Shown here: one piece after another, positions 7,669 to 18,548 of the stretch
Position numbering within the stretch: position 1 is the first letter of the stretch
How the letters are laid out: the number at the start of each line of letters is the position of its first letter
Source of the DNA: Propionibacteriaceae bacterium
GTDB lineage: Bacteria; Actinomycetota; Actinomycetes; Propionibacteriales; Propionibacteriaceae
Direction: 5' to 3'
Assembly: GCA_031262485.1 (NCBI GenBank)
Contig: JAISHO010000028.1
Span: 17,885-81,884, forward strand
Length of the DNA stretch: 64,000 nucleotides
Notes under the pieces: generated by a model
What the model was told of the DNA's origin: nothing
The model's database searches: none
The model's input: only the letters and a program-made list of their open reading frames with translations
Position numbers and translations under genes: made by a program

Positions 7669-10600
7669 TCAGGTTGTCTTCCGTCTCCCGCCGTAGCAGC
7701 CGAAACCGACGATGGCGCCGCCGAGGCAGAGGAAGGCTATGATGACCCACCCGGGTTCGACCGGCGAGCCGGTGCCGGGCACGTTCCCCGTCGGGGCGAC
7801 GGCCGGCGGTTGTGGCTCAGGCGTCATCGGAACGATAGGCAACGGCGGGACGACGTCCTCGCTCGGGCTGGGCGAGGGAACCGGGCTGAGGCTCGGGGTC
7901 GGGCCAGGATGCGGCGTCGGCGAGGTGTCCGGCGTGGGCGTCGGAGTCGGGCTCGGTGTGGGAGTAGGCGTGGGTGTTGGAGTAGGCGTCGGCGTGGGAG
8001 TCGGACTCGGCGTCGGCGACGGATCGACCCGCCCACAAGCCGATCCCTCATTGTCGTTGACCGAGGGGTCGAGCGACCCGGAGCCGACGAGGGCGGCGTT
8101 GCACAGATCGGACTCGGCCGCATCTGCTGAGACATCGAAGGTGACGAGGGCGGAAGCCGACTCCCCGGCCGCGAGGGTGGGGATCTCGCATTTGACGATC
8201 GTCTCGGTGTCGTGGATCTCCGGGGCCGGGCAGGCCTCCCCCGTGTCCTCGAGCGTCGAGGAGACGAAGGTCATGTTCTGCGGCACGGTGTCGGAGATGA
8301 CGACGTTCGACGCCACCGAAGGCCCGGCGTTCGTCGCCGTCAAACGCCACGTGGCGGGTTGCCCGGCGACCATGGGGTTGGGCTCGACGAGCGTCTTGAC
8401 GATGCTCGTGTCGGAGACGTGGGTGACGGTCACGCTCCATTGGGCGTCGTTGTTCGTGTAGTCGCTTTCCGGAGTCGTCGTCGAGACGTGGATGTTCGTC
8501 GTGTAAAGATCAGCCGGGGTGTCCGGCGGGATATAGAGAGTGGCCGTCGCTGTGACGGCGCCGCCGGGGATCGAGGTGCCGAAGAGCGGGGCGGCGTGGG
8601 AGAGCGGGCAGTCGAGTTTCCACACGACGGGGTCGCCCGAACTCGAGGCGACGCACTCCTCGCCGTTGGGCACGTTCCACGATTGGAGGACGAAGCCGGG
8701 CGGGAAGGTGACGGAGGTGTCGGTCTCGTCGGCGATCGAAGGCCCGAAGTTTGAACCGGAGGCGGTGAAGGTGACGGTGCTGCCGGCGGCCGGCGTCGTC
8801 GTCGAGGAGTTGAGGTTGACGTTGAGGTCGGTGATGAGGTCGATGGCGGCGGTCGCCGTGCCGGTGTTGTTCGTCAGATCCGGGTCGGGCGCCGAGGAGG
8901 AAACGGTGGCGGTGTTGGTGATCGAACGCGGATGGGTCGTCGTGTCCTCGCTGGCGGGCGTGCCGTCGGGGCGCAGATCGGCCGGGGCGGTCGTCGCGAC
9001 AAGGCGTTTCGCGACAGAGGCGCCGACGGCGATCGAGCCGACCAGGCAGTGGACCTGTTGGCCGGTCGTGGCGTCGCCGGAGACGACGGTGCAGTCCGGC
9101 GAGTTGGCTGTGTCGAGCGTGAGCCCGAGCGGCAGGGTGTCGTCGATGACGGCGTCCTCGACGCTGGAGGGGCCAGCGTTCGTCGCCGTCAAGGTGTACC
9201 CGACGGAGCCACCGGCGTAGTAGGTGGCGCTGTCCGTCAATTTGCGCAATTGCAAGTCGGCCTGTTCGATGACGTCGACTTCAGCGGTGTTGGTCACCGA
9301 GGTCGGCTGACCGTCACGGTTGAGGGTGGGCGAGGTGACGGTGACGGTGTTGGGGATCAGTTCTCCCTTGACGTCGTGGCCGACGGTTCCAGAGACAGTG
9401 ACGACGACGGCGGGCGGCAGGGCCGGAGCGGAGCCGGCGATCGTGCCTAACTGGCAACTCACGCTCGTCCCATCGTCGCTCAATTCACAGGTCCCTTGGC
9501 TGGAGGAGACGCTCGTGGCGACGAACCCATCGGGCAAGGGATCGGTCAGCACGACGTCTTTGGCGTCGGCTGAGATGCCGCCCTGCTCGCACGAGGCGAC
9601 CGTCATCTCATAGGTGAAGGGGTCGCCGGCGACGTACGAGGGGTGCTCGTCGGACGGGTTGGGGGTGGTGTTGAGCGGGTTCTTGACGACGGCGACCTCG
9701 GCCACGGCGTCACCGATGACGACTGGCGCATAGTCGTCGTTGTTCGTGAGATTCGAGTCGGGCGTCGTGCTTGAGACGTGGACGTAGAGCCCGCCCGTGT
9801 CGCCCGGCGTGTCGGAGCCGTACGTGCCAGGCTCGTTGTAGCTGAAGAGTTGGCCGCGGAAGTTGATGTCGATCGACTGTCCGGGCGTCATCGTCAGGCC
9901 CTGGATGTCGCAGATCAGTTCGGTGGCGACGATGTGGCAGGAGTTGGCGAACTCGCCCAGGGTGGCCTGCGCGTCCGGGCCGATGCCGACGCGGAACTGG
10001 ACGCCCTCAGCCACCGAGGGGCCGTTGTTCGTGATGGTGAAGGAGATATTCCTCCATGAGCCGGGGCCGGTGTCGGCGGGGTCATCCGGGGTCGCCGTCA
10101 GGTTCGTGACGGCCACGTCGGCGATCGCCGTCACCATGTCGACGACGCTGGCGGTGTTGTTGGCGAGGGTGGACTCGGGCGACTCCGTCGAGACGGTCGC
10201 GCTGTTCGTCAATTGGCTTCCCGGTGTGGCGTCGGCGGCCACCATGACGGTGATGGGGAAGGAGAGCGAGGCGCCCTCGGCCAAGGGCTCACTGTCGGTG
10301 CAGGTGACGGTTTGCCCGCTGGCCGAACAGGCCGACGAGGACTGGGAACCCTCTTCCCCGGCGGCGATGAACGTCACCCCGGCGGGGAGCGTGTCGGTGA
10401 CGGTCGGCGGCAGGGCGCTTTCCTCCGAGGGATTGTCGACGGTGAGGAGGTAAGTGATGGTCTGCCCGGCCACGATCGGCGAGGTCTGCGTCGCCTTCGA
10501 CATGACGAGGTCGGTCGTGCCGAGGCCGCTCAACGTCCAGCTAGCAGTGTTGTTCGTGGTGATGAGGTCGTCCGGGGCGGCGACCGTCGCCGTCTCCGTC

Positions 10601-13600
10601 AGGGTCGCGTCGTCGGGCAAAGAGTCCAAGCCCTCCTCCGTCGTCTGGGTGACGCGGATCGTGCGGACTTCCCCGACGGGGATCGGGGTGAAGGTGCAGG
10701 TGAAGGCGTCATGGGTGGCGTCGCCGCCAGCAGCGGATGGTTCCGTGCAGGTGTAGGAGCCGTCGTCGGCGGGCGCGACGGTCGTCGTCGTGAACTCGTT
10801 GGGGACGAGGTCGGTCAAGGTGACACCGCGGGCGGTCGAGGGCCCGATGTTGCTGACGACGATGTCATAGGTGACGGAGTCGTTCGGCCCGACCGGAATG
10901 GTCGAGGTGTCGGCAGTTTTCACGACGGAGACGTCGTAGCTGGCCGAGATCGCCGTGTTTGCCGAGGCGTTGTTGTTTGTGGTGTCGGGATCGGCGCTCG
11001 TCGTCGTGACCGTGGCCGTGTTCGTCACGGTGCCCGGTTGCGTCGCCGGGTCGACGGCGGCATTGATCGTGATCGTCATGACGCCGCCGTTGGGGTCGGT
11101 GGAACTGCCGGAGGCGGGGATCGTGTCGACCTGGCACGTGACCGTCTGGCCGGAGACCGTGCAGGTCCCCCGGCTGGTGGAGGCGCTGGTGGGCACGACG
11201 CCGGAGGGCAGGGTGTCGGTGACGACGACGCCGGCGGCCGACGATGGTCCCTGGTTGCGCGACGTCACGGTGTAGGTGAGGGTTCCGCCGGCGGTGGCGG
11301 TGGCCGGTGCCGTCTTGGCCAGGCTCATGTCGGCCTGGGGTGGGGCGGTCGTCGTCGTCGCTGTGGCGGTGTTGTTGGTGGTGTCCGGGTCGGGGGTCGT
11401 CGCCGTCGTCGTCGCTCGGTTGACGAAGGAGGCCCCGCCAGCCGCCGTCGAGGCCACATCGGCGACGACGCGGACGGAGGCGCTCGCTCCGACGGCGAGG
11501 CTCGCGATCGTGCAAGCGCCGCCGGTGGCTTGGACGTTGGCGCAGGTCAGCCCGCTCGTCTGCGGGGTCATCGAGGTGATCGCGAGGATGCTGGCGCTCG
11601 TGGCGGGGACGGTGTCGTTGATGGCGACGCCGTTGGCCACCGAGGGCCCATGGTTCGTGATGGTGAGGGTGTAGGAGAGGGAGGATCCAGGCACGACGCT
11701 CGTGGCGTCGGGCGTCTTCGTGATCGCCAGGTCGGCCCGCTGCGTCACCCCGACGTTGTAAGAACAGACATTGTTGATCATGTCGGGGTCGTTCGTCGGC
11801 GAGGAGACGCGGGCGACGTTCGTCAGTTGGGCGGCGGTCAACGACGCGCTCGTCGTCCCCTGGACGGTGACGGTGGCGGTGGCGCCGGCGGCGAGGTCGC
11901 CGATGACGCAGTCGAAGCGGAGATCGGAGCCGGGCAGGGCGCAGGTCGCGCCGGTCGAGGTCGTGACGGAGGTGGGGGTGAGCCCGGTCGGGAACTGGTC
12001 GACGACTTCGGCGGCGGTGGCGGTGTTGGGGCCGTCGTTGTGGATCGTCAGCGTCGTCGTGACGGGTTGCCCGGCGACGACGGTGGCGGGCGTCATCGTC
12101 TTCGTGATGGAGAGGTCGGCCTCGGGGTCGACGACGACGTTGACGGGCGTGGTCGTGTAGACGCCGGAGATGCCGGTCGTGGCGGTGGCGTAGTCGAGGT
12201 CGGCCGAGTTCGTCACCGTCGTGCCGCCGGCGGCGTCGTCGACGGTGACTTGGAAGGTGTACGAACTGGAGGCTTGCAGGTCGATCCGCCCCCCGGCGCT
12301 GGCCGAGGAGCCTGTGCCGAGACGGACGCGGACGGTGCGCCCGTCGATCTCGCCGACGTCGTCGCCGGCTTGATCGGTCAGGTTTCGCGGCGCGCTCAGC
12401 CCCGGGCCGGTCAGCAGTCGGAGCGATCCGGGCACATAGGTCGTGTTGGGCGGCAGGACGTCCTCGGAGATGGCGCGGACGGCCGGGTCTTGGCCGGTGT
12501 TGATGAAGTTGACGGTGTATTGCAGGGTGTCGCCCGGTTTCGCCGTCTGGGTGCCGGACTGGTTGACGACCGTCTTCGTCGAGGCGGTGAAGTCGGGGGC
12601 GTAGAGGTTGATCGTCGTGGCGAGCATGCCGGGGTAGTACATGTCGCCGTTGGAGGAGAAGGTGAAGGTCGCGTTCGTCGCGCCGTTGGGGATCGAGCCG
12701 GTGACGCCGAGGTTCTTGAGGTCGTAACCGAGCATGTTGCGGTCGGCGGGGTTTCGCCTCGTCTCGGAGACGCCGGCGAGGTCGTAGGTGCTGTCGAAGA
12801 AGTTCGAGCCAGGCGAGATCGTCGTCGCCAACTGGGTGTCGTTGAGGCGCGTGTAATCGCCGGTCTGGGAGAGGTCGCCCTCGTAGACGATCATGGAGAC
12901 CTGGGCGTCGACGGTGCCGGCCAACGGGGCTTGGAATCCAGAGACGGTGATGCGCTGGGGATTGTTGACGCTCACCATGTTGAAGCCGTCGAAGACGGTG
13001 AGGTTGCGCAAGGGCAGGCCGGGGGCGGTGTAGACGACGGTGAGCGCCCAGCCGGCGTAGCGATCGGCGCCGGTGCCAGCGACGACGTTGCCGCCCCAGT
13101 AATCGCCCATGCCGGTTTCTTGAATCAATGACGTGACGTCGGCGTACCTCTGGTAGGCGTTGTAGCTCGAACTGTTGGGCCCGAATTGGGCGTTGGCGGC
13201 GGTGCTGGCGGTGATGGTGCGATAGGCGGTGTCGCCGGGTCGTTTGAGGACCATCTGGTTGTAATTGCCCGTGCCGGTCGTGCCGCCGACGCCGGCCTGG
13301 AGCCGGGCGCCCCAGTAGAGGCCGGCCCACAACACACTGGCCCCGACGGGGAGATCGACGTGGGCCATCGAGGAGTTGAAGGTCGACGCGTCGCTGTCGG
13401 CGTCGAGGTTGCGCATGGTGAAGTAGTTGTTGTCATAAGCCGCGCCGGCCTTGGCGGGCCCGCAGGGGCTGATCGACGGATTGCACGTCATCAGTGTGTT
13501 GCCGTACGTCTGAATGGCGCCGTTGGCGTTCGTCGTGTAGCGCACTGAGAAGGGGAGGGTGTTGGCCGCCTGTGAGACGGGTGTCGTCCCCACCAGGGTG

Positions 13601-13656
13601 GCGACGAGAGCCCCCGCGATGGCGAGAGCGATGACACGAAAATGACGCAAGCGCAC
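7669..13656 (-). CDS. giant secreted DUF11-repeat surface protein with VPGTG sorting signal
   Basis: The GTG at 13656 is preceded by GGAGGGGAACA and begins a signal peptide ([21 protein letters not shown]), giving a 1995-residue exported protein. Residues 35-355 form a Tyr/Asn/Gly-rich head without a family I can name. Then come eleven DUF11/isopeptide-like beta-sandwich repeats (about 357-1870), each with an ADLxxxKT-like start and a TNxGPS...xDTLP centre. A Pro-Thr-Pro-Ser stalk of about 60 residues leads to VPGTG (1959-1963), a hydrophobic stretch and the tail RRKTT, the layout of a sortase substrate with Val in place of Leu. It is likely a wall-anchored adhesin-like protein. The only sortase-like gene in the window lacks a catalytic cysteine, so the anchoring enzyme must be encoded elsewhere. 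Confidence 0.9.
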   Translation of the reverse strand: MRLRHFRVIALAIAGALVATLVGTTPVSQAANTLPFSVRYTTNANGAIQTYGNTLMTCNPSISPCGPAKAGAAYDNNYFTMRNLDADSDASTFNSSMAHVDLPVGASVLWAGLYWGARLQAGVGGTTGTGNYNQMVLKRPGDTAYRTITASTAANAQFGPNSSSYNAYQRYADVTSLIQETGMGDYWGGNVVAGTGADRYAGWALTVVYTAPGLPLRNLTVFDGFNMVSVNNPQRITVSGFQAPLAGTVDAQVSMIVYEGDLSQTGDYTRLNDTQLATTISPGSNFFDSTYDLAGVSETRRNPADRNMLGYDLKNLGVTGSIPNGATNATFTFSSNGDMYYPGMLATTINLYAPDFTASTKTVVNQSGTQTAKPGDTLQYTVNFINTGQDPAVRAISEDVLPPNTTYVPGSLRLLTGPGLSAPRNLTDQAGDDVGEIDGRTVRVRLGTGSSASAGGRIDLQASSSYTFQVTVDDAAGGTTVTNSADLDYATATTGISGVYTTTPVNVVVDPEADLSITKTMTPATVVAGQPVTTTLTIHNDGPNTATAAEVVDQFPTGLTPTSVTTSTGATCALPGSDLRFDCVIGDLAAGATATVTVQGTTSASLTAAQLTNVARVSSPTNDPDMINNVCSYNVGVTQRADLAITKTPDATSVVPGSSLSYTLTITNHGPSVANGVAINDTVPATSASILAITSMTPQTSGLTCANVQATGGACTIASLAVGASASVRVVADVASTAAGGASFVNRATTTATTPDPDTTNNTATATTTTAPPQADMSLAKTAPATATAGGTLTYTVTSRNQGPSSAAGVVVTDTLPSGVVPTSASTSRGTCTVSGQTVTCQVDTIPASGSSTDPNGGVMTITINAAVDPATQPGTVTNTATVTTTSADPDTTNNNASANTAISASYDVSVVKTADTSTIPVGPNDSVTYDIVVSNIGPSTARGVTLTDLVPNEFTTTTVAPADDGSYTCTEPSAAGGDATHDAFTCTFTPIPVGEVRTIRVTQTTEEGLDSLPDDATLTETATVAAPDDLITTNNTASWTLSGLGTTDLVMSKATQTSPIVAGQTITYLLTVDNPSEESALPPTVTDTLPAGVTFIAAGEEGSQSSSACSASGQTVTCTDSEPLAEGASLSFPITVMVAADATPGSQLTNSATVSTESPESTLANNTASVVDMVTAIADVAVTNLTATPDDPADTGPGSWRNISFTITNNGPSVAEGVQFRVGIGPDAQATLGEFANSCHIVATELICDIQGLTMTPGQSIDINFRGQLFSYNEPGTYGSDTPGDTGGLYVHVSSTTPDSNLTNNDDYAPVVIGDAVAEVAVVKNPLNTTPNPSDEHPSYVAGDPFTYEMTVASCEQGGISADAKDVVLTDPLPDGFVATSVSSSQGTCELSDDGTSVSCQLGTIAGSAPALPPAVVVTVSGTVGHDVKGELIPNTVTVTSPTLNRDGQPTSVTNTAEVDVIEQADLQLRKLTDSATYYAGGSVGYTLTATNAGPSSVEDAVIDDTLPLGLTLDTANSPDCTVVSGDATTGQQVHCLVGSIAVGASVAKRLVATTAPADLRPDGTPASEDTTTHPRSITNTATVSSSAPDPDLTNNTGTATAAIDLITDLNVNLNSSTTTPAAGSTVTFTASGSNFGPSIADETDTSVTFPPGFVLQSWNVPNGEECVASSSGDPVVWKLDCPLSHAAPLFGTSIPGGAVTATATLYIPPDTPADLYTTNIHVSTTTPESDYTNNDAQWSVTVTHVSDTSIVKTLVEPNPMVAGQPATWRLTATNAGPSVASNVVISDTVPQNMTFVSSTLEDTGEACPAPEIHDTETIVKCEIPTLAAGESASALVTFDVSADAAESDLCNAALVGSGSLDPSVNDNEGSACGRVDPSPTPSPTPTPTPTPTPTPTPTPSPTPTPTPDTSPTPHPGPTPSLSPVPSPSPSEDVVPPLPIVPMTPEPQPPAVAPTGNVPGTGSPVEPGWVIIAFLCLGGAIVGFGCYGGRRKTT
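7930..8025. repeat. hexanucleotide-type tandem repeat encoding the Pro-Thr stalk
   Basis: Degenerate six-base units of the GGAGTC/GGCGTC/GGAGTA type encode alternating Pro-Thr/Pro-Ser on the minus strand. Such tracts are prone to length change by slippage in whole codon pairs. Confidence 0.75.
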
Positions 13657-13849
13657 TGTTCCCCTCCACTGTCCGCACACACCACAGCCTCGGGTCTCCG
13701 ATTTTTATGATACAGACTTCTAGCGGTTTGGCCATTTTTAGTTCATAGTTGTGCGATACTTCCGCCGCAGTCCGGCCAGGAGCCTGCCCCCAGAATCAGC
13801 CCCTGGCGAAGGCATCGTCCGGCTGAAAGGTCGCGCGCCGGACCGACGC

Positions 13850-14731
13850 TCACCCTTGGATGGCGAAGCTTCCGCCCCGGCCGGGCCACAGCCAGGGCAA
13901 GGGCGATGGTTCGGCGTCCTCGTCGGTGAAGGGGACGGCGCCGCCGATCCAGCGGGTCAGTTCGGCGCCGGAGACGACCTTGCTCGGGTAGAGGGCCCGG
14001 GCGGCCCGACGGGTCAGGGCGTGCTCGTCGATCGTCGGGCCGGCGGCGATGATGAGATTGCCGAAACGGTGCCCCTTGAGGGTCGAGGGCTCGGCGATGA
14101 GGAAACAGGGGTGGCGGTCCTCGAGGAAGCCGGCGACGAGGCGGCGGGTGTAGTCGAAGGGGGCCATGTCGGTCGAGTTCATGACGAGGCAGCCGTCAGG
14201 TTTGAGGACCCGGTTCGTCTCGGATCGCCACGAGGCGGTGGCGAAGCAGGCCGGAACCTGGGCGCCGGCGAAGGCGTCGACGATGATGAGGTCGGCGTAG
14301 TCGTCATGGAGGGCGGCCAAGCCGGTGACGCCGTCATGGGGACGCACTTTGACGCCAGAGTGCTTGTCGAGCGGCGCGACGGCGCGGACGGCGGCGGTGA
14401 GGGCGGCGTCCGGCTCGAGGACGATCTGGGCCGAGGTCGGCCGGGTGTGGGCGATGTAGCGGGCCAACGTCATTCCGGCGCCGCCGACGTGGATCGTCGT
14501 CAAGCGTTCGCCCGGGGGGGCCATCGTGTCGATCACTCCGGCGATCCGTTCGACGTATTCGAAGACGAGGTGGGTCGGGTCGTCCGGATCGATGAAGGAG
14601 TGGTCGACGCCGTCGATGCGGACGAGCCAGCAGTGAGGGTATTCCGTGTCTCGGACGAGGCGAGGATCGGGGGATTCGACGACGGCCTCACCGCCGCGCC
14701 GATGCGGGCGAGAACCGGGGTCTTTCCTCAT
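13850..14731 (-). CDS. spermidine synthase-like class I methyltransferase
   Basis: A 293-residue soluble protein with a Rossmann SAM-binding core: HVGGAGMTLARY at residues 81-92 (motif I), an acidic strand end VLEPD with Glu106, and DLIIVDAFAG at 147-156. It belongs to the actinobacterial SpeE-like group often annotated as spermidine synthase or fused MFS/spermidine synthase, but it has no transmembrane domain. True polyamine synthesis is not demonstrated. TACGAT six bases upstream of the ATG supports this start. It stands alone between the DUF11 gene promoter region and the xylA terminators. Confidence 0.8.
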   Translation of the reverse strand: MRKDPGSRPHRRGGEAVVESPDPRLVRDTEYPHCWLVRIDGVDHSFIDPDDPTHLVFEYVERIAGVIDTMAPPGERLTTIHVGGAGMTLARYIAHTRPTSAQIVLEPDAALTAAVRAVAPLDKHSGVKVRPHDGVTGLAALHDDYADLIIVDAFAGAQVPACFATASWRSETNRVLKPDGCLVMNSTDMAPFDYTRRLVAGFLEDRHPCFLIAEPSTLKGHRFGNLIIAAGPTIDEHALTRRAARALYPSKVVSGAELTRWIGGAVPFTDEDAEPSPLPWLWPGRGGSFAIQG

Positions 14732-14737
14732 CCCCTC

Positions 14738-14743
14738 ATCGTA
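14738..14743 (-). promoter_or_regulatory. -10 box (TACGAT) of the SpeE-like gene, leaderless type
   Basis: TACGAT on the minus strand, six bases, then ATG. It is the same hexamer and spacing as at glycogen phosphorylase. Confidence 0.5.
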
Positions 14744-14827
14744 GGCCCCAGACCCGGGCAGGGGCCTGGACGCGTCGGTCGGCGCGATGAGGACTCAGTG
14801 AGGCGTCAGCTCTCCCAACATCAACGA

Positions 14828-14866
14828 GACAAGGGCCCGGGCCGCTCAGCGACCCGGGCCCTTGTC
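14828..14866. terminator. strong hairpin downstream of xylA
   Basis: A perfect 14-bp stem, GACAAGGGCCCGGG and its complement, closes an 11-base loop. It lies about 160 bases past the xylA stop and about 85 bases upstream of the SpeE-like -10 box, so it separates the two transcripts. It has no U-tract. Confidence 0.7.
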
Positions 14867-14877
14867 CGAGAATATCT

Positions 14878-14917
14878 CCCTGTTCTGGAGGATCCCCCGA
14901 CCAGCATCAGAACAGGG
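14878..14917. terminator. second hairpin downstream of xylA
   Basis: CCCTGTTCTG (14878-14887) and CAGAACAGGG (14908-14917) pair over ten bases around a 20-base loop. Together with the hairpin at 14828 it forms a tandem structure behind xylA. Confidence 0.5.
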
Positions 14918-15023
14918 AGGGCTTCAACTTAACACGGGATGCACCCCTGAGGCACTATCGAATCGGGTATTGAATCGATTAAACCTACCCCGAGGTGAGA
15001 TTTTCCACATGTAACGGAGTCAA

Positions 15024-16217
15024 TCAGCCCCGAGCGCCGGTGAGGAACTCGAGGGCGATCTGGTTGAGACGGACGAAATCGAAGCCCCGGGCGGCGACCG
15101 CGTCGACGTCGAGTTCTTCGTAGACCGACTTGTCGGCGAGGAAGCTGTCGAGCGATTCGTCGGCGGCCAGCGTCGGCTGGGCCAGCTCGTCGATCTTCGA
15201 CGTCTTGAGGGCCTCCTTGACCTCGGGATCAGCCCGGAAAGCCTGGGCGCGTTCCTTGAGGATGAGGTAGGTCGTCATGTTGGCCTTGGCCGACTCCCAG
15301 ACGCCGTTGGCGTCCTCAGTGCGTGACGGCTTGTAGTCGAAGTGACGCGGACCGTCATACTTCGGGCCGCCATTGGGGAAGCCGTTCTCCAAGAGGTCGA
15401 CGGTGGCGAAGGCGCTCATGAGATCGCCGTGGCCGAACGCGAGGTCTTGGTCGTACTTGATCGACTTCTGGCCGTTGAGGTCGATGTGGAAGAGCTTGCC
15501 GCACCACAGCGCCTGGGCGATGCCGGCGGTGTAGTTGAGGCAGGCCATCTGCTCGTGGCCGACCTCGGGGTTGAGGCCGACGATGTCGCCGTTCTCGAGG
15601 CGGTCGATGAAGGCGATGGCATGGCCGACGGTCGGCAGGAGGATGTCGCCGCGGGGCTCGTTCGGCTTCGGCTCGATGCCGATGCGCAGCCCGTAGCCCT
15701 TCGACTTGATGTATCCGGCGACGGTGTCGATGCCTTCGGCATAACGATCGAGCGCGGCGTTGTAATCCTTGCTCGTGTCGTACTCGGCGCCCTCGCGGCC
15801 GCCCCACATGACGAAGGTGGAGGCGCCCAGTTCAGCGGCGAGATCGACGTTGCGCAACACCTTGCGCAGGCCGTAGCGACGGACCTGACGGTCGTTCGAG
15901 GTGAAGGCGCCGTCCTTGAAGATGGGGTGGGAGAAGGTGTTCGTCGTCACCATCTCGCAGACGATGCCGGTGTCGGCGAGGCCCTTCTTGAAACGCTCGA
16001 TGATCTTGGCCCGCTCGTCGTCGGACGAGCCGAAGGGGATGAGGTCGTCGTCATGGAAGGTGATGCCCCAAGCGCCGAGTTCGGCCAGCTTCTCGAGGAT
16101 CTCGACCGGATCGAACGGGCTACGCGGAGCGGAGCCGAACTGGTCCTGACCGGTCCAGTTGACCGTCCACATGCCAAAGGAGAAGCGGTCTTGCGGTGTG
16201 GGTGTTGGGATGCTCAT
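15024..16217 (-). CDS. xylA: xylose isomerase
   Basis: A 397-residue class I (Streptomyces-type, short) xylose isomerase that interconverts D-xylose and D-xylulose. All active-site landmarks are visible: [12 protein letters not shown] with His55 and Asp58, [11 protein letters not shown] with Glu182 and Lys184, NPEVGHEQM with metal ligands Glu218 and His221, and HIDLNGQ with Asp246. AAGGAG precedes the ATG and a good promoter is visible upstream. No xylulokinase or XylR is adjacent, but a GH43 glycosidase and sugar transporters lie about 35 kb away in the same window, consistent with growth on pentose oligosaccharides. Confidence 0.97.
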   Translation of the reverse strand: MSIPTPTPQDRFSFGMWTVNWTGQDQFGSAPRSPFDPVEILEKLAELGAWGITFHDDDLIPFGSSDDERAKIIERFKKGLADTGIVCEMVTTNTFSHPIFKDGAFTSNDRQVRRYGLRKVLRNVDLAAELGASTFVMWGGREGAEYDTSKDYNAALDRYAEGIDTVAGYIKSKGYGLRIGIEPKPNEPRGDILLPTVGHAIAFIDRLENGDIVGLNPEVGHEQMACLNYTAGIAQALWCGKLFHIDLNGQKSIKYDQDLAFGHGDLMSAFATVDLLENGFPNGGPKYDGPRHFDYKPSRTEDANGVWESAKANMTTYLILKERAQAFRADPEVKEALKTSKIDELAQPTLAADESLDSFLADKSVYEELDVDAVAARGFDFVRLNQIALEFLTGARG

Positions 16218-16584
16218 ACGGCTCCTTGGTGTGAAGAAGTGGATACAGCCAACCTATTCCCCTCCCGCATAGGCATCAAGGCTCAGATGTGCGAAACTTG
16301 CGCGTCAATTCGAAGGGACGGCTGACGGTGGCTGATCCTCGTCCTTCAGCGGTAGATTTCGCGAAAATTACGTACTGCGTCGACGCTGTCGTCTCGCCCC
16401 TCGGACGGTCTGTCGTCCCCGTGATTCCGCGATCGTCCGATCTTCGGCGTACCCTCGATCGTGAGGGCCATCACCGAGGAACTCCACCCGACGGCCCGCT
16501 GAATCATGACCCGCCTCCCCGTGGCGGGCGACCCCCGCAGCCGTAGCGAAAACAACCTGCGGCTAGGAGAGACGAGGCCGGCCG
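16218..16584. other. 367-bp divergent promoter region
   Basis: This region lies between xylA (minus) and the PAP2-kinase gene (plus). It holds the xylA promoter and Shine-Dalgarno and the AGGAGAGACGAGG Shine-Dalgarno region of the plus-strand gene. An AT-richer patch around 16358-16378 could carry the plus-strand promoter. I see no gene in it. Confidence 0.6.
16251..16279 (-). promoter_or_regulatory. xylA promoter
   Basis: On the minus strand TTGATG (16279-16274) and TAGGTT (16256-16251) are separated by 17 bases, a good sigma-70-type fit. The start would fall about 25 bases before the AAGGAGCCGT ribosome site of xylA. I see no clear operator over it. Confidence 0.55.
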
Positions 16585-18225
16585 ATGCGATGGGTAGCGC
16601 GCAGCGCGATCGCCTGTGGAGTCGCGTTCCTGCTCATCGCTGTGCTCGTCGCGACGGTCCCGGCGGTCTCCGCCTTCGACGAGGCGATGACGGCGCCGAT
16701 GATCGCTCCGGCCTCGGCGCTCGGGCAGATCCTCCAAGCCATCGCCATCCTCACGACCGGCTGGACGACGGAGCTGACGATCCTCCTGCTGGCCTGGTGG
16801 GCCTACCGCCGCCGCCTGCGCCGTCTGTCGTGGGCCATGATCGCCGCCGGCGCGCTGGGAGCCGTGGGTTTCGGCGGCGTCAAAGCTCTCATCCGCCGTG
16901 AGCGCCCGCTCTCGTCGTTCGCCGAGACGCTGACTTATTCGGGCTGGTCTTTCCCCTCCGGGCACGTCACCTGCGCGACGATCCTCGCCGTCCTCGCCGT
17001 CCACGCCTACGCCCTGCGCCGGGCCCCGGTGACCCAGCTGTGGGCCGCCCGGCTCATCGCCGTCTTCGCCGTCGGCCTCGTCGCGGTCAACCGCTGGGCC
17101 ATGAACTGCCATTGGTTCACCGACATCCTCGGCGGGGTCTTCCTCGGCGCGGCGCTCAGCCTCGGCGCCCTGGCCGTGGCCCGCCAACCGGTGGCGAGCC
17201 GGATCCCCTCGCTCAGCGACGCCAACGCGGCCGGCAAGCGCGCCGTCGTCATCTACAACCCGGCCAAGGTTACCGACTACGTCCTCTTCCGCAGCCAGGT
17301 CGATTTCGCTTTCCAATCACGCGGGTGGGCGCGGGCGCTGTGGCTCGAGACGACGCCGGAGGAGACCGGCGCTGGGTTGGCCGCCGAGGCGGTGCGCCGC
17401 CACGCCGACCTTGTCATCGTCTCCGGCGGCGACGGCACCGTACGAGCGGTCTGCGCCGCGCTGGCCGGCACGACGACGCCGCTCGCCATCGTCCCCTCCG
17501 GCACCGGCAATCTCTTGGCCCGCAACCTCGGGGTGCCGCTCGACATCCAAGGCGCCCTCGACGTCGCCTTCGACGGTGTGCCGAGCGCGATCGACATGAT
17601 CCGCATCACCACCGCCGACTTCGACGACTACTCCGTCGTCATCGCCGGCATGGGCCTCGACGCCGCGACGATGCGCGACACCCGCGACGACCTCAAACGC
17701 GTCTTCGGCAATGGGGCCTACATCATCTCGGTGCTCCAGCAGCGCGGCGACCCCTCCTTCAGCGCCACGATACGGGTCGACAATGGGCCGGCTTTCGTGC
17801 GGGACGACGCCATCACGATCCTCTTCGGCAATGTTCCGGGCGTCCAGGTGCCCGTCATCCACCCCTTCCCCGCCGCCGAGGTCGACGACGGGCGCCTTGA
17901 CCTGCTCATCGGCCACGCCGAGAACATCACCGACTGGGCCAAGGCCGGCGTCGCCGTCGTCACGAACAGCCCCGCCCCCCTCACCCAAGAGACGATGGCC
18001 GGCATCGACGAGTCGGCCTCGAGCATGGAGTACATCCAAGCCAAGTGCGTCACCGTGACGACGGAGAAACCCGTCGCCTTCCAGATCGACGGCGACGTCG
18101 CCGGGACGACGACGGAGCTGACCGCCACGATCGACTCCGGCGCCCTGCGCGTCATGACGCCGAAGAGCCGACCGGCAGCGCTGGCTGAGGATCTTGACGA
18201 CGACATGCCGGCGATCCTCGACTGA
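16585..18225 (+). CDS. bifunctional PAP2 phosphatase / diacylglycerol-kinase-type lipid kinase
   Basis: A 546-residue fusion. Residues 1-200 are a membrane PAP2 phosphatase with K100-x6-R107P, PSGH (124-127) and NRWAMNCHWFTD (169-180), where Asn replaces the usual Ser of the third motif. Residues 218-520 are a DAGK/LCB5-type kinase with VSGGDGT (279-285) and PSGTGNLLARN (304-314). The pair would phosphorylate and dephosphorylate a membrane lipid such as diacylglycerol or undecaprenol; the exact lipid is unknown. Such fusions recur in Actinobacteria. The gene is followed, in the same direction, by a tiny membrane protein and the zwf operon. Confidence 0.88.
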   Translation: MRWVARSAIACGVAFLLIAVLVATVPAVSAFDEAMTAPMIAPASALGQILQAIAILTTGWTTELTILLLAWWAYRRRLRRLSWAMIAAGALGAVGFGGVKALIRRERPLSSFAETLTYSGWSFPSGHVTCATILAVLAVHAYALRRAPVTQLWAARLIAVFAVGLVAVNRWAMNCHWFTDILGGVFLGAALSLGALAVARQPVASRIPSLSDANAAGKRAVVIYNPAKVTDYVLFRSQVDFAFQSRGWARALWLETTPEETGAGLAAEAVRRHADLVIVSGGDGTVRAVCAALAGTTTPLAIVPSGTGNLLARNLGVPLDIQGALDVAFDGVPSAIDMIRITTADFDDYSVVIAGMGLDAATMRDTRDDLKRVFGNGAYIISVLQQRGDPSFSATIRVDNGPAFVRDDAITILFGNVPGVQVPVIHPFPAAEVDDGRLDLLIGHAENITDWAKAGVAVVTNSPAPLTQETMAGIDESASSMEYIQAKCVTVTTEKPVAFQIDGDVAGTTTELTATIDSGALRVMTPKSRPAALAEDLDDDMPAILD

Positions 18226-18381
18226 TCATCGGCGAGGGCGGCGCCGTCCCCGGGCATTGTGAGGGTGATCGCGATCGTCGCCGTCATCCCTTGGTCCTTG
18301 TGGACCCTGCCCCCTGACGTCCGTCACCGATGACTCCTCCCCGGGGGACTGGCAGGATGGGGCGAAAGAAAGGACACCACC

Positions 18382-18504
18382 ATGGCGAACAGCTCCAACC
18401 AACTGCCGCGCTGGCTCGTCGTCCTCGGCGTCGTCCTTCTCATCCTCATGGCACTGACGCTCGCCTTGGGAATCGCCATTCTCGTCATGCTCAATCAAGG
18501 CTGA
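18382..18504 (+). CDS. 40-residue single-pass membrane protein
   Basis: ATG at 18382 is preceded by AAAGGACACCACC, a good ribosome site. The product has ten polar residues (MANSSNQLPR), one 26-residue hydrophobic segment and the short tail MLNQG before TGA. Codon use matches the neighbours. It lies in the 320-base space between the PAP2-kinase gene and zwf, about 44 bases before the zwf start. I know no family for it; the clear Shine-Dalgarno and the membrane segment argue that it is real. Confidence 0.6.
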   Translation: MANSSNQLPRWLVVLGVVLLILMALTLALGIAILVMLNQG

Positions 18505-18536
18505 GGATCGCCCCCGTCCTCAACCCATCTTTCAGA

Positions 18537-18542
18537 TAGAGT
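18537..18542 (+). promoter_or_regulatory. -10 box (TAGAGT) of zwf, leaderless type
   Basis: TAGAGT is followed by six bases and then the GTG start of zwf, with no Shine-Dalgarno, so the zwf-opcA-pgl transcript probably begins at the start codon. Confidence 0.5.
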
Positions 18543-18548
18543 CGGGAC

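Noticed and set aside
10213..13131. Long open frame (972 codons) opposite the DUF11 repeats
   Set aside because: Antisense shadow of a repetitive gene; the composition is dominated by Arg/Gly/Asp/Val and has no family signature.
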